A stretch of 64,000 bases of DNA from Aricia agestis (GCF_905147365.1 NC_056407.1:20629980-20693979); one strand, 5' to 3'. Counted from the stretch's first letter, positions 1 to 11,641 are shown. The notes: generated from the sequence alone by a model not told the origin. Numbers and translations: made by a program.

Positions 1-31
1 CTTTACCCTTTAGGTACAGAACCCTAAAAAC
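1..31 (+). repeat. 3' end of GGCCAAGTGCG...ACGGAACCC repeat (copy 1)
   Basis: The window opens inside the terminal part of this family: a variant of the closing segment (ctttaccctttaggtacag, aaccctaaaaa). At least eleven other copies or fragments lie in the window. The rest of this copy is outside it. Confidence 0.6.
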
Positions 32-629
32 GGTGACTTGATAAGTAATGGAATTGAATAAACTCCTCGAAATTTACAACGACAACCAAAGTGATTACCA
101 ATTCTAGCAAAGGTCGATCTTTAAAACTTTTCCTAATATTCGTAAACGCTTATCCAAACCCTGGATGGATATTGAATTATTGACCACTGCGTATCTCAAT
201 TCGTTACCAGCCATGGAAATTTTAAAGTCAAACTTTACGGATCTAAGTTACTAGCATCGGTCGAGCACATAGGTAGAAATGGTAGAATATGTACGACCGA
301 AGGCAGTATGTTTGAATCATATTCTCTGGGAGAGTTTTTTCTGCCAAGACGAAAGAACTACAATGCTAGACAACCTACAGTGTAAATCTGATGTCGCATA
401 CTACGGTGATCGTGGACAGCAGGAACTTAATCCGTGCCTTCAAGCGTTTTTGTCATAACTATTATTGGCAACAGTCTAACACAACAAATTCCAATATTAA
501 TTTAGCTATACTTAGTACAGTTACAATTTTTATTATAGTTTATTTTCGTGGTGCATTAAAAATTTCGTGTGTAATGTAGATCCAAATAAAATAGTCGTAG
601 ATGGTTGTTCAATTTTGTAAATCTCGATT
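32..629. other. No gene recognised
   Basis: AT-rich sequence. The longest open frame here is about 60 codons, with no recognisable domain, and I see no repeat that recurs elsewhere in the window. Confidence 0.5.
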
Positions 630-1073
630 TTAAGAGGAGTCCACACCGCCCTTTTTTCCATACAAACGCTGTCCCCTGTTTCCTCCCTGGATTTTTCCTG
701 AATATCTACGGCCACTAATACAATGTCCCTATGTTTTCCTTTTTTTCATAATCTAATTATTAAATAAGATATGAACGTTCAAAAACCCAAAAAAAATGGC
801 CAGATTTTCCGCTGTATTCAAACGTCCAGAAAACAGATTTGGCTAGATTATACAAAAAAAGCAAAACACAGCTCGAGCCTTTCTTTAATCTTTAGTGAAA
901 AAAGTACTTAAATCGGTTAAGTTTTGGAGAAGGAATCAGGGGACAACGAATCGTTGATTTTCTGCAGTTGTCTCTATCGTTTTCTGCGGTATAGGCTTGA
1001 GGTAAGGGAGACAGCTATAGATATTACACGTACTTTTTTTTTCATTTCTCTAGCCCCTGGTGTATCCTCTTAA
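630..1073 (+). mobile_element. TTAA-flanked MITE, family T1
   Basis: The element is bounded by TTAA at 630-633 and 1070-1073. Its inner ends read GAGGAGTCCACACC and, reverse-complemented, GAGGATACACCAGG, which is a short imperfect inverted repeat. A second copy lies in the opposite orientation at 62952-63392, so this is a dispersed family. TTAA targets are used by piggyBac and Kolobok elements. No transposase remains. Confidence 0.7.
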
Positions 1074-1124
1074 TAACATACATTCACGCGGACGAAGTTG
1101 CGGGCAACAGCTAGTCTTAAATAT

Positions 1125-1258
1125 ATGTATAGTATAAAAGTATTAAATATATATCCGTTGTCTGGTACCTGTAACACAAGTCCTTCAGGCACTTAGCACG
1201 GGGCCAGACTGACGTGGTGTGAAGCGTCCATAGATATATATTATTATTATAATATTAT
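1125..1258 (+). mobile_element. tRNA-headed SINE, 5'-truncated copy
   Basis: This matches the 3' part of the SINEs at 4115-4322 and 19262-19542, including cagactgacgtggtgtgaag. The tRNA-like head is missing, as is usual for 5'-truncated SINE insertions. The copy ends in an AT-rich tail. Confidence 0.7.
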
Positions 1259-1400
1259 TCCACTATGTTTGTAGTGGGGGTTCTAAAACCACCAGTGTTC
1301 AAATTAATTATGATACAATATATTGGCCAACAACAACAATACAATATTAATTACGATCGAGTTTTGTAGTACTCCGCTTAGAAATATACGTCTATTGTTT

Positions 1401-1624
1401 AAGGCTGGCCGTAAATGCACATTTTCCGTGCTTGATTTCCGAATTCGTTTTCCGTGAGACTAGCGCAAACGTTCGTTTTTTCACGCGCGCACCCTTGCAC
1501 TTGAAACGTGCGTTATTCGTTCCGTATGTAGAAAAAACGGACATGTGCGGCAGTTAATGTGCTTTCTAAATATTCCATGCATTTGGATTTCTGAAGACGG
1601 AAACGTATGTATGTGGCCGGCCTA
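1401..1624. mobile_element. MITE with AGGCYGGCC ends
   Basis: Imperfect terminal inverted repeats of about 25 bp start aaggctggccgtaaatgcac on the left; the reverse complement of the right end starts taggccggccacatacat. The interior is short and has no coding sequence. Confidence 0.55.
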
Positions 1625-2235
1625 GACCGCACATTAAATTATCGGCATTTGTTGGTTAGTATATCCAAATGTCCATGCTAATAATATTATAAGTGCTATA
1701 CCGTGTCTGGCTGTCTGTTAATTCACCACGCTTATAATGAAGCCAAACGAGAGTAATTTTGCGATACGTGAATCGTAGAATTTCGGTCGCGTAAATATCT
1801 TTTCATACAAATCATGACTCACAAAATTACGCTCGTGTGAATCGTAAGTAATTGTGAGCTACATTCCGGAAACCTTATAATTTAGTATTCAACTTTTCGC
1901 ATTAATATTTCACTCAATGCTAGTTCTTATAGTCCTAGCCTTTCTAGCCCTAGGCTTCCTATTCGTCGGCCATGATGGATGAATGAATAACAAATAATTC
2001 TGAACCTGTCCTCAGCAAGAACAACCGATAGACGTTCGTAGTCTACAATCAACCAATTTTTATCAACTCATTAAATAGGTGTGCCGATGATAATAAGGAT
2101 CACGATGACAACATTCAGCTTTGTGGCTAAGATAGTAATTGTACTGTTATAAAGCCTGTCTAAATTGCGGAGAGGCCGCTTTACAAAATAATTATTGTAG
2201 GCCAATTTTCACCCATTCATTTAACATTTTGCGAG
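1625..2235. other. Non-coding; one diverged repeat unit
   Basis: No gene recognised. From about 2045 to 2150 there is a diverged copy of a unit that recurs at about 3410, 3560 and 3725; its core is atcaactcattaaat followed by a gccgatgat segment. Confidence 0.45.
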
Positions 2236-2886
2236 CCATACGTTCTATATAAAATGTCTGCTTTAGAATCTCTGAGAGATAAATTTAAAGAAATTGGTAT
2301 TCTAACTGTTGCTTCTCAATACATTTTGGATAATGTAATATAAGTTAGAAAAAATATAAATAAATTTAAAGTTAAAAGTGACATTTACTGTAGAAATACT
2401 AGAAATAAGCACAAGCTGGACATGCCAGTGATCAGACTTAGTAAAGTCAGTAAATCTTTTAAAGGTAATGTATACGCCTTTACAATAAAATCCCAGAAAA
2501 CGTTCAAAATCTTTCCATTAATAAATTTAAAAAAGTAGTCAAAGAGCGTTTGTGTGCCAAAGCTTATTATAAGGTCAATGCTTTAATAGAAGATGGCACA
2601 TCTTGAGAGTAGGATGGCTTCTTGCAAGGCTACTTCTACATTATTATATTATGACTTACAATTATGTATGTTGACATTGTATATAATATTAAGTTACAAA
2701 AATGTAAACTTTATTTTAAAAGAAAAAATTTTCTCTCACTTTTTTGGTAAAAAGTGGAACCTTCTTACGCCGGTTCTTCTCGCCGGGGTAGTTCCCGAAC
2801 CGGTGGTAGGCATCAGGCATCAGGCAAAAATTTGATTCAAATTTACTCAGAAATAAAACATTATTTATTTATTTTATTTATTTATG
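2236..2886 (+). pseudogene. LINE ORF2 C-terminal remnant with 3' tail
   Basis: This is the 3' end of a decayed non-LTR retrotransposon. With frameshifts, + strand translation gives pieces typical of the extreme C-terminus of a CR1/Jockey-type ORF2, such as RLSKVSKSFKG and KKVVKERLCAKAYYKVN. After an AT-rich 3' UTR comes a conserved segment (ttcttacgccggttcttc and gttcccgaaccggtggtagg) shared with the minus-strand fragment at 20380-20492. A (TTTA)n-like tail closes it at about 2864-2886. The element is heavily 5'-truncated and cannot encode an enzyme. Confidence 0.65.
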
Positions 2887-2910
2887 TATGCCGATGATAT
2901 TGCAAAGGGG

Positions 2911-3080
2911 TCCATCAGACAGAGCGATCACGCGGTCAAGCGTTCAAGCGGTCAGCTTTGCGTTCTGTGTTGTATTACGTTATTATATAGAGATACTCAA
3001 ATAGAGCGAGTTTTGATTGCGTCTGTATTCCTCCTGCTTGACTGAAAGCTCGAACGCGTGGTCGCTTTCTGTCTGATAGG
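2911..3080. mobile_element. MITE with ATCAGACAGA ends
   Basis: Terminal inverted repeats: left tccatcagacagagcgatca; right, reverse-complemented, cctatcagacagaaagcgac. The interior repeats the caagcg/cgcggtc theme and has no ORF. Confidence 0.6.
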
Positions 3081-3092
3081 TATCTAAAGAAT

Positions 3093-3336
3093 ACGCTTGC
3101 GCTGTGTTTCGCCGAGTGAGTGAGTTTACCGGAGGCCCAATCCCCTACCCTATTCCCTTTCCTACCCTCTCCTATTTCCTTCCCTTCCCTACCCTCCCCT
3201 TTTCCCTTTTAAAAGGCCGGCAACGCACATGCAGCTCTTCTGATGCTGCGAGTGTCTATGGGCGACGGAAGTTGCTTTCCATCAGGTGACCCGTTTGCTC
3301 GTTTGCCCCCTTATTTCATATAAAAAAAAAAAAAAA
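3093..3336 (+). mobile_element. Metulj-like SINE, copy A (5'-truncated)
   Basis: This copy begins inside the family at cgcttgcgctgtgtttcgcc. It then has the pyrimidine-rich ccctaccctattccc segment, the ggccggcaacgcac segment and the gcgacggaagttgctttcc segment, and ends in poly(A). The poly(A) 3' end and variable 5' truncation point to a retroposed SINE. The name Metulj is from memory. Confidence 0.8.
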
Positions 3337-3840
3337 CGTGGACAAAATTTTCTTGTATTGCGGCCGCCAAATTGTGAAGAAGGCATAATATTACAAGAGT
3401 ATTTTAGTCCAGTTTTCATCAACTCATTAAATATTTGTTATGCCAATGATATTGTTAAGAATAGGAAGACAGCAAAACCGAACGGCTAAGGTAAAACTTT
3501 ATAGTTATGGCCTCCAAATCATAAACACGCCGAATGACTACAGCGCTTTAGGCCAATTTAAACCCATAAATTTATTTTTGTGCTGATGATATTGTAAAGA
3601 ATACGATGAATAAATAATTATGTAACTTAATGGTTTAGATAAAAAAAAATTTACATTACTGTATCTCTAAAATGTGGCCACATTACAAGAGCATTTAAGT
3701 TAGTTTTTATTATTCGTAGTTTTTTGTCCACTTTTAATCAACTCATTAAATATTTGGCATGCCGATGATATTGTAAATAATACGAGGACAGCATAACTGT
3801 AGGGCTAAGATAGAATCACTTACGTTGTTATCCGAGTCAC
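3337..3840 (+). repeat. Degenerate tandem-like repeat, three units
   Basis: Three diverged units start near 3410, 3560 and 3725. They share a core of tcaactcattaaatatttg followed by gccgatgatattgta and an aag-rich segment. Spacing is about 150-170 bp. A further copy at about 2045 lies beyond a LINE remnant, a MITE and a SINE, so the array has been interrupted. Function unknown. Confidence 0.5.
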
Positions 3841-4114
3841 GTTTCGATAGTGCTCTTACATCCTTTGATCTTCGACCCGCGTCGGCTTTTCTTGCCCTAA
3901 TGCAACTTTAATATTCACGTCAACTGCCGAACTAGCAAATTATTTATGACTGTCCTCTCGCGTAACCTTGAAAGCTCCTTTGTCAAAAGCACATTTTAAA
4001 TTATGCGTATCGGTTCTGCCGATTCCGCCGTGAATACTGCCTAAGTGTAGATCCTTGTACATAATAAAGTATAAAGTTTTGGACTACCGGATTCTCTAAG
4101 CTCGATTTACATAA
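3841..4114. other. No gene recognised
   Basis: No ORF, repeat or RNA structure that I can name. Confidence 0.45.
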
Positions 4115-4322
4115 TAATATCTATGGACGCTTCACACCACGTCAGTCTGGCCCCGTGGCAAGTACGATAAGTATATTTAAGATTTTTATTATATGATACA
4201 CATATTTAATACACATCCATGACCCAGGAACTTTGAAAACTATTGTTCCATCGGCGGGATTCGAACCCGCGAACCCCAGCTTGGGCTACCAACGCGCTCA
4301 CCACTGAGCCACAGAGGTCGTC
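4115..4322 (-). mobile_element. tRNA-derived SINE, copy 1
   Basis: Read on the minus strand, the element begins at about 4322 with a tRNA-like head. It has a Pol III box A (TGGCTCAGTGG) and, about 40 bp on, a box B (GGGTTCGAATCCCGCC). It then has a family-specific body ending in the gacgtggtgtgaagcgtcc segment. Compared with 19262-19542 it lacks an internal block of about 60 bp. A free tRNA gene is unlikely: the head continues straight into the SINE body, and the family recurs. Confidence 0.85.
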
Positions 4323-4654
4323 AAATATTATATTTTATGGCATAGACACATTTTGAAAGTAAGAAAAACTTTTTGTTTTTATTTTTTCAAAACTCCAGGC
4401 TCTCCTTACTGTCTGTCAAGAATGTACGAATATCTTAATATTATGAGATCATGAATTCTTTCAGTACAATTTTCGTAGAACCAGTTGTCAATCCAGAGAC
4501 ACATAGATGCAGTTGTAAACTAAAAGAGGCATCGTACGTTTAAACGTAGTTAAATATTGGGTATTTGAACATTTTTTTTTATAAATAGACAAGAAAACAA
4601 TAGAACCCAGTTAAAAAAAAAACCAAGATATATCTTTACTTAAATAAACCGTTT
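4323..4654. other. No gene recognised
   Basis: AT-rich, with homopolymer A and T runs. Nothing nameable. Confidence 0.45.
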
Positions 4655-4963
4655 TATTAGGGTTCCGTACCCAAATATTATAAACGGAACAGACGGACAG
4701 ACAACGAAGTCTTAGTAATAGGGTCCCCTATAATTACTAAAACTTCGTCGTCTGTCTGTCTGTCTCAAGAACCGCTATAGCTAGACTTCTGAAATTCTCA
4801 TAGATTGTGCTTTTCTGTTGCCGCTATAACAACAAATGCTCAAAACAAAATAAAATTAATATTTTAGGGGGGCTCCCATGCAAAAACTCAAATTTTGGTC
4901 TAATTTTATTCTACATCCGTACAGAATCATTTGTATGCGGGTCATAGTCACACTTGGCCGATT
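4655..4963 (-). repeat. GGCCAAGTGCG...ACGGAACCC repeat, copy b
   Basis: Minus-strand copy: the right end reads cacttggccgatta and the left end ttagggttccgtaccc. It carries the family's internal gacagacag tract and the ataacaacaaat block. It is internally shortened. There is no ORF, so it is presumably non-autonomous. Confidence 0.75.
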
Positions 4964-5182
4964 ATTATTGAATACACTGTTTCATCTAAACAGCTGCTGT
5001 TATTAGTTATTAACTCAAACAAATATTTAAGGTAACAGCAAACCTTGCTCTTGATGTTAAGTTGTTATTAGAGCTAGGTAAATATTTGCCTAAGTTAGTG
5101 TGTTTACTTTTAATTGCGATGAGTCTGTAAGTCATTTATATACTCGTACTATCCATGATACTAGTCCATATTTCCATTCTAA
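4964..5182. other. No gene recognised
   Basis: Short spacer between repeats with no coding potential seen. Confidence 0.4.
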
Positions 5183-5716
5183 TCCATACTAGTATTTTAT
5201 TTGCAAAAGAGTGTCTGCCTGTCTGTCAGTCTGTTACTTCTGCACGTCCAAACCGCTGAACCGATTTTGCTGGGTATGGATATACTTTGAGTCACGGGAA
5301 AGGACATAGGATACTTTTTATCCCGGAAAAATACGTGGGAGAGCCATGCTTCGGCACGAATGGGCCGGCTCGACCGGAGAAATACCACGTTCTCACAGAA
5401 AACCGGCGTGAAACAGCGCTAGCGCTGTGTTTCGCCGAGTGAGTGAGTTTACCGGAGACCCAATCCCCTACCCTATTCCCTTCCCTACCCTCCCCAATTC
5501 CCTTCCCATCCCTACCCTCCCCTATTACCCTATTCCCTCTTAAAAGGCCGGCAACGCACCTGCAGCTCTTCTGATGCTGCGAGTGTCCATGGGCGACGGA
5601 AGTTGCTTTCCATCAGATGACCCGTTAGCTCGTTTGCCCCCTTATTTCATAAAAAAAAAACATGTTTGGTTCCTGCGCAATAAACTGCATACAACAAAAT
5701 TGCGGGCTTCATCTAG
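5183..5716 (-). mobile_element. LEP1-like Helitron, split by a SINE
   Basis: The two halves, 5183-5332 and 5661-5716, together match the other LEP1-like copies (6933-7136, 38854-39079, 48265-48474). On the minus strand these begin CTAGATGA and end near an AATATTAGTATGGAT segment. A Metulj-like SINE is inserted at the site where other copies read through from the cccggaaaaat side to the ggttcc side. The element is non-autonomous, with no Rep/helicase. Confidence 0.75.
5333..5660 (+). mobile_element. Metulj-like SINE, copy B (full length)
   Basis: Full-length copy from acgtgggagagccatgcttc through the gtgaaacagcgctagcgctg hairpin and pyrimidine-rich segments to a 10-A tail. It lies inside a LEP1-like Helitron, so it is younger than that Helitron. 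Confidence 0.85.
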
Positions 5717-5735
5717 TTTATAATAATTAATAACT

Positions 5736-5940
5736 TTGTCCACACTGTGCCTTTTTCTGTTCGTCAAGGGCATGCGTTATAGCGCAGTCAACAGCGAACG
5801 TGAGGCGTGCCCGCGACGCATGTTGGCACTTGGCGACTGGCGTTGCGTTCGTTGACGCATTCAATTATTGAATACGCCAAAACTGAATGAAAGAAGATGA
5901 CGAAAATTGAAGACGAAAGCGCATAGTGTGGACGTAGCTA
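5736..5940. mobile_element. MITE with GTCCACACTRTGC ends
   Basis: Left end tttgtccacactgtgcc; right end, reverse-complemented, ctacgtccacactatgcg. About 205 bp, GC-richer than its flanks, with internal complementary gcgt/acgc stretches and no ORF. Confidence 0.55.
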
Positions 5941-6043
5941 ATAATTGATGTCATATTGTAAGTATGGAGTAATGAGCGCCACAACCTTTGTGTCTACCTG
6001 GCTTATTTTTCCACTTATGTACGACGTAAGAGTTTTTTTTAAA

Positions 6044-6176
6044 TTAAATTAGGGGACAAAGAGCGAACGGGTCGCCTGATGGAAAGCAACTACCGTTTCA
6101 GGTCCCCCATGGACACTCGTAACATTAGAAGAATTGCAGGTGCGTTTCCGGCCATTTAAAAGGGAATACGCTCTTT
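6044..6176 (-). mobile_element. Diverged Metulj-like SINE fragment
   Basis: Minus-strand match to the 3' half of the Metulj-like family (cctgatggaaagcaactacc, cccatggacactcg, a ggccatttaaaagggaa segment), with more differences than the other copies. It is an older copy or a related subfamily. Confidence 0.65.
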
Positions 6177-6566
6177 TCTTAACGGTTTGCAGGTCGTATT
6201 TGGCCGGAAATAGTGATGGCGACAGTTCGTTTCAGAGTTTTACAGTGCATGGCAGAAAGTTATGCGAAAAACGCATAAACGCAACGTATTAATTTCCAAC
6301 GGGATTTAAAAATAGAGTAACAACCGAGCTTACATTTTTCCTACTTACAACGATTTTTCGTACCAAAGTGTGTTTGTGGTTGTTAGGAATTACTTTTTAC
6401 GATATGTTTGTGGTTAATACTACTTGTTGTAATAACACTGTTACTAATAAGTAACAGACGCGACTAATAGCGCTGTAGGCCGAGAAATACTCGTGGGTGG
6501 ATTTCCATATTAATAAAGATATAATTAGGCACAGAAATACTTAGGTATTCACCACACAGTATAAAA
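6177..6566. other. No gene recognised
   Basis: No ORF, repeat end or structured RNA that I can name. Confidence 0.4.
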
Positions 6567-6932
6567 TATAACTAGAGATCGCCGAATGGTCGAAATTCGA
6601 CCTCAAATATTTTTTTATTATTATTTAGCAATGACATTTTTATAATTTAATATCATAGATTATAAGTTTATTTCCACGCTTTTCTATAGGGACCGTGCAG
6701 AAACTATAGAGGGCGTCGTAATTCGACAGCAGTGACACGATGCGAGTAAAAGAAGTAACTTGTGAGTGACTTTGGCTTCGCATTCTCTTTGACCCCGGCT
6801 AGTTTATAAGTGATTTTTTTATGTTGTAGACTATAAAATGACTTAATACTTACACTACCAAGTGGCCACATGCGGCCGCGAGAATAACAACAGATTTCCA
6901 AGAATCCCTGATCGAAGGATTAAAGTAAAAGA

Positions 6933-7136
6933 CTAGATGACGCCCGCAACTCCGTTGCGCCAAAAAACATTTATCGCGCGAGAACCGTCCAATTTCCCGG
7001 ATAAAAAGTATCCTATGTCCTTTTTTGGGGCTCAAAGTAAATCCATACCAAATCTCAGCAAAATTGGTTCTGCGGTTTGGGCGTGAAGTGCTAACAGACA
7101 GACACACTTTCGCATTTATAATATTGAGTATGGATG
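6933..7136 (+). mobile_element. LEP1-like Helitron inside the THAP element
   Basis: It starts ctagatgacgcccgcaactc and ends cgcatttataatattgagta followed by tggat, matching the other copies in the window. It is the innermost of three nested insertions: MITE, then THAP transposon, then LEP1. It is about 200 bp and encodes no protein. Confidence 0.8.
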
Positions 7137-7489
7137 AGTTTCTAACCGTAAACAAAGAACGGAAGCGTGAATAAAAATGTATGAAGCTTATCTAGTAACT
7201 TGTTATCTAAGAAAATATCTGAAAAAGCAATGATATTGCATGAAAAAGTAGAATATCATTGAGATAAAGTAATTAGTAGCATCCATCAGCATAGAAAGTA
7301 AAAACTTGATAAATATTGCAATAAAATAATGAAGATGCAAAAATACTTATAATAATTACTGAAAATGCTTGTGGATTAATAAAATGAAACAAGTTGACTA
7401 AAATAAATGCTTTTATTTCATCAACCTTCTGCGATTCGCTCGATACCATCTTCACAACTTTTATTTGTCACTATTTTTAACTAATTTCA

Positions 7490-8060
7490 GTCTGGAGCTC
7501 ATACGAAGTAGCTCCGTGGGACCTCATTAGTGCAAACACCATATAAGTATTATTTAAATAACACCCAAAAACCGCACTATTAATCTTTTTCCTACTGGAA
7601 GAATCATCCTTTTGAGAACCAACACCTTGACAAGATGGTTCAAGTTCAATACTATCTAATACTACCATCAGTGTTGAACTTCTCCAAATTATCCTTACTT
7701 TTGATGCAAATTTATGCTTATTAAATGAGCGGTGCTTATGTATGTATATCAATTTAGATGGAAGCCAGCTTGGATGTTTACTGAAAGAAGCAACGGTTAT
7801 AGGTTAGGTTCATATTGTGTTCATCAAAAATGAATTTATGTTTATAATCTACAAAATTCAGTGTCGAGTCTACACATAACATTCATGGAACTTTTTAAAT
7901 TCTTACGTATGTTTATACCGGCTTTTATCCATTTCTTTCGTTTTTCAATATGCCAAAGGATGTGAATACTTTTGGCAGAAAAATAGTAAAATTTTACTCC
8001 GTTCGATTTGCCTTTATTTTTCTTGTATGTATTAGAACATCCGGGAATACAACAATGCAT
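7490..8060 (-). pseudogene. THAP-domain transposase fragment
   Basis: The minus-strand ORF starting at 8060 opens MHCCIPGCSNTYKKNKGK, then GVKFYYF and KKWIKAGINIRK. This fits a C2CH THAP zinc finger: CxxxC near the N-terminus, a short hydrophobic strand, and a Trp in the helix. The distal C-x2-H part is damaged: the frame passes an MCRL segment, and a shift to another frame gives FVDYKHK. A further minus-strand ORF, 7752-7477, may be the following coding segment. No DDE or RNase H-like catalytic region is left, so it cannot transpose unaided. A host THAP gene exon is less likely because the fragment lies between transposon terminal repeats. Confidence 0.55.
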
Positions 8061-8718
8061 TTCCTTTCTTATAAATTCCCAAATGTCTCAAGAAATTTTA
8101 TAATTTTCCGTAGCTTGACTAGAGCTTGACAATAAAATGAATAAAATTTTCGTAAAAGTTTCGGCAACTCGTCACTAGTGGCGGTGGCATCGCTCTGCAC
8201 GGTCCCTATAGATATTCATTATTCTATTGTCAAAAATATAATATTTAGTTGACTTTATTATTTTTTAGATTCCTGCGACAATCTCATAATAAAGTCAAAT
8301 GATCAATAAAGTCAAATGATGACAGACTGGCCTCGTAATAATTGTCTTTTAAGATTCAATAAAAAAACTATTTTCAATTTGACAACAGCTTCAACCACAA
8401 ATAAAAGAGTACAATTCGTGTGTATAGGCATGTCAATCAAAATCTCTCAGTGTGTGTGTTGTAGTGTTTATTTGTTAAAAAAATGTATGACAAAAGCATA
8501 ATTTAAAATTTAAATAATATTAGCTCGATGCACTCGTTCGCCATATAAACTATAACTGTGCAAAATTTCAATCACCTACGTTTCCGCATTTTTCGTCAAA
8601 AGAGATCCAAAGTTTTTCGCTCGCATAGATTGTGGAATAACGAGACACTTATCTTTTGTTATCGCGGCCGGATGCGGCCGCTTAGGTCTTCATGAATTAA
8701 TATTATATAGATACGTAA

Positions 8719-8797
8719 CTAGGTGACACCCGCTCGTTGTGACAAAATTCGTGTATCCCACGGGAACTGTATATTTTTTGGGGACAAAAAGTATCCT
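8719..8797 (+). mobile_element. LEP1-like Helitron 5' fragment
   Basis: It opens ctaggtgacacccgctcgtt and runs to ggacaaaaagtatcctag, then loses similarity. A decayed, truncated copy. Confidence 0.55.
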
Positions 8798-9630
<833 letters not shown>

Positions 9631-10203
9631 AATTATTATAGTACAGATTCCCTAGAACAGTTTTTGACCTTATTTTGATAAAAAGAACAACAATTTTCTC
9701 TGCGAAAATTCTCGAAAGCGGTAGCTAACAAAGATAGAAAGGATTAAGTATTTCGATTTGATGGTCCTTAAATATGGATTTTTCTATTTGTAGGGCAATG
9801 TTACTGTTAAATTATTAACAATTAACCTACCAATATACAAAAAATCTGCTGGTAAGGGATCCGAGTCAACGAGGACTTGCAGCGACTTTGTTCAAGCAAG
9901 CAAGTTCGACTCGCACTTGGCCGATTATATACTATAATTTTAACCTTGTGACTATAGTAAAGAAGAATAGTTTTTTATTATTCGTAGAGTAGAAACAGTA
10001 ATTAGGTACCGACATGACCGCCAAAAGGTCAAGCGTAGAATTTACTGTACAGTCTGTAGAGCCTAGCTAAGTCAGTGGACTTAGGTCTTAGGGCTTGATA
10101 TTATTATAATTAAAATAACAAAAATTATTTATCTGTATAATAATATTATCTGTCAAAATTTGTGCTGGAAATGTTACGCTTGGTCTCTTGGCGTGGTTGC
10201 TTC
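9631..10203. other. No gene; small repeat fragment
   Basis: Contains a minus-strand fragment of the GGCCAAGTGCG repeat at 9901-9928 (ttcgactcgcacttggccga). Otherwise nothing recognised. Confidence 0.45.
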
Positions 10204-10538
10204 TTTTTTTATGAAATAAGGGGGAAAACGAGCAAACGGGTCATCTGATGGAAAGCAACTTCCGTCGCCCATGGACACTCGCAGCATCAGAAGAGCTGCA
10301 GGTGCATTGCCGGCCTTTTAAGAGGGAATAGGGTAATAGGGGAGGGTAGGGATGGGAAGGGACGGGAAGGGAATAGGGGAGGGTAGCGAAGGGAATAGGG
10401 TAGGGGATTGGGCCTCCGGTAAACTCACTCACTCGGCGAAACACAGCGCAAGCGCTGTTTCACACCGGTTTTCTGTGAGAACGTGGTATTTCTCCGGTCG
10501 AGCCGGCCCATTCGTGCCGAAACATGGCTCTCCCACGT
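10204..10538 (-). mobile_element. Metulj-like SINE, copy C (full length)
   Basis: Minus-strand full-length copy: poly(T) at the left, ggctctcccacgt at the right. Its purine-rich strand, ggggagggtagggatgggaa, mirrors the pyrimidine-rich tract of the + copies. Confidence 0.85.
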
Positions 10539-10989
10539 TTAAAAATTCATATTTATAGTTTTAGCTATTAAATTAAACTTGCGTAGCTAACTTTCATCGA
10601 TATGGGCAACACCATTGAAATTGGTGTAGCAAATAAATCATGCGGGAATGAGCAAGATAGCCTGAGAGTCCAAATGAGATAAACGACAAAAACGAGAATT
10701 GCCCATCCCACAAAAAGGTCACGTGAATATATGTTCACGCTTGACGCATACCCTACATTTATAAACAAAACTCCACGTATACGGACCCTTGAAATATGTG
10801 TCCATATAAGGACATTCTTATATCGAGTGAAGTGAAATATCTTTTGTACTTTTATAATATCCTCATAGGTCATTTAATATGAAGACTCTTACATTTAATA
10901 TAAGAAAGTTGTACTTAATTAAGTTTTATTATAGGCTCAAAACTTTTAGTAACTTAGCCTCTAGCACTTTTATCTGTAATTAAATCCTA
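10539..10989. other. No gene recognised
   Basis: A 101-codon minus-strand frame (10568-10873) has no recognisable domain or codon pattern. Confidence 0.4.
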
Positions 10990-11290
10990 TTTTAACCGAC
11001 TTCCAAAACAGAGGAGGTTCTATGTTCGGCTGTGGATATTTTTTTTCGGGAATTCTTTTATATTTTTGGTCGGGAATACAATAAATTATTATGACACCAT
11101 TCGATAGTTTTGGTAGTATGAAAAAAACTGGACTTTGATCCTATATTTTGGGTCCCATCTACCATGACATTTTTGAAGCTTATTCCCTTCAGCATATTAT
11201 GTCTACGTCGTAGCGATCGTAGCACGATGACCGTAGCGGGTCTACGATTCCACTTTTCGGCCATGAAATTTGCCCGCATCCTATCATTTC

Positions 11291-11509
11291 AGAGAAAACC
11301 GGTGAGGCCCAATCCCCTACCCTTTTCCCTTCGCTACCCTCCCCTATTCCCTTCCCGTCTCATTCCTACCTTTCCCTATTACCCTATTCCCTCTTAAAAG
11401 GCCGGCAACGCACCTGCAGCTCTTCTGATGCTGCGAGTGTCCGGGCGACGGATGTTGCTTTCCATCAAGTGACCCGTTTGCTCGTTTGCCCCCTTATTTC
11501 ATAAAAAAA
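11291..11509 (+). mobile_element. Metulj-like SINE, copy D (truncated)
   Basis: It starts within agagaaaaccggtgaggccc, skips the head and the aacagcgcttgcgctg hairpin, and continues through the pyrimidine-rich and gcaacgcacctgcagctctt segments to a short A tail. Confidence 0.8.
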
Positions 11510-11641
11510 GATGTTTTTCCTGGCGTGCGGGAAACCCAACTCTTTGACTTTTATCGAAAAAATAAAAAGTCAAAGATTTGGGGGGTTATGCAGTATGCTA
11601 CAGTCATTACGTGTTCTTCTTTGGTCTCAATTATTTTTTTT

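Larger units (their letters stand above)
6686..8208 (-). mobile_element. THAP-domain DNA transposon remnant
   Basis: Terminal inverted repeat GGGACCGTGCAGA at both ends, flanked by CTATA on each side; the empty site in a relative reads CTATT. The TSD is therefore ambiguous, between TA and CTATA. The minus strand carries a THAP-like N-terminus just inside the right end. THAP domains bind DNA in P-element and Kolobok transposases. The catalytic part is missing, and a LEP1-like element is inserted inside. Confidence 0.65.
6567..8625 (-). mobile_element. MITE of the GAGATCGCCCAATGGTCG family, split
   Basis: The left end reads actagagatcgccgaatggt and the right end reaches ccaaagtttttcgctcgc. Intact relatives of about 500 bp lie at 42684-43182 and 49160-49680 on the other strand. 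Here the copy is interrupted by a 1.5-kb DNA transposon at about 6686-8208. In the relative at 49.6 kb the same point is uninterrupted (reverse-complemented, cgcttttctattgatattc), which serves as an empty-site comparison. Confidence 0.7.

Noticed and set aside
1918..1983. Short ORF resembling a mitochondrial-type hydrophobic peptide (atgctagttcttatagtcct...)
   Set aside because: Only 21 codons with no flanking mitochondrial similarity; evidence for a nuclear mitochondrial insert is insufficient.
2880..3780. Repeated tatgccgatgatattgt, which would read YADDIV (RT-like) in one frame
   Set aside because: The words recur as a non-coding repeat at irregular spacing. Flanking sequence has stops and no other RT motif.
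4244..4322. tRNA gene on the minus strand (box A and box B present)
   Set aside because: The tRNA-like head runs directly into a body shared with 19262-19542 and 1125-1258. The acceptor stem does not close, so it is a SINE head.
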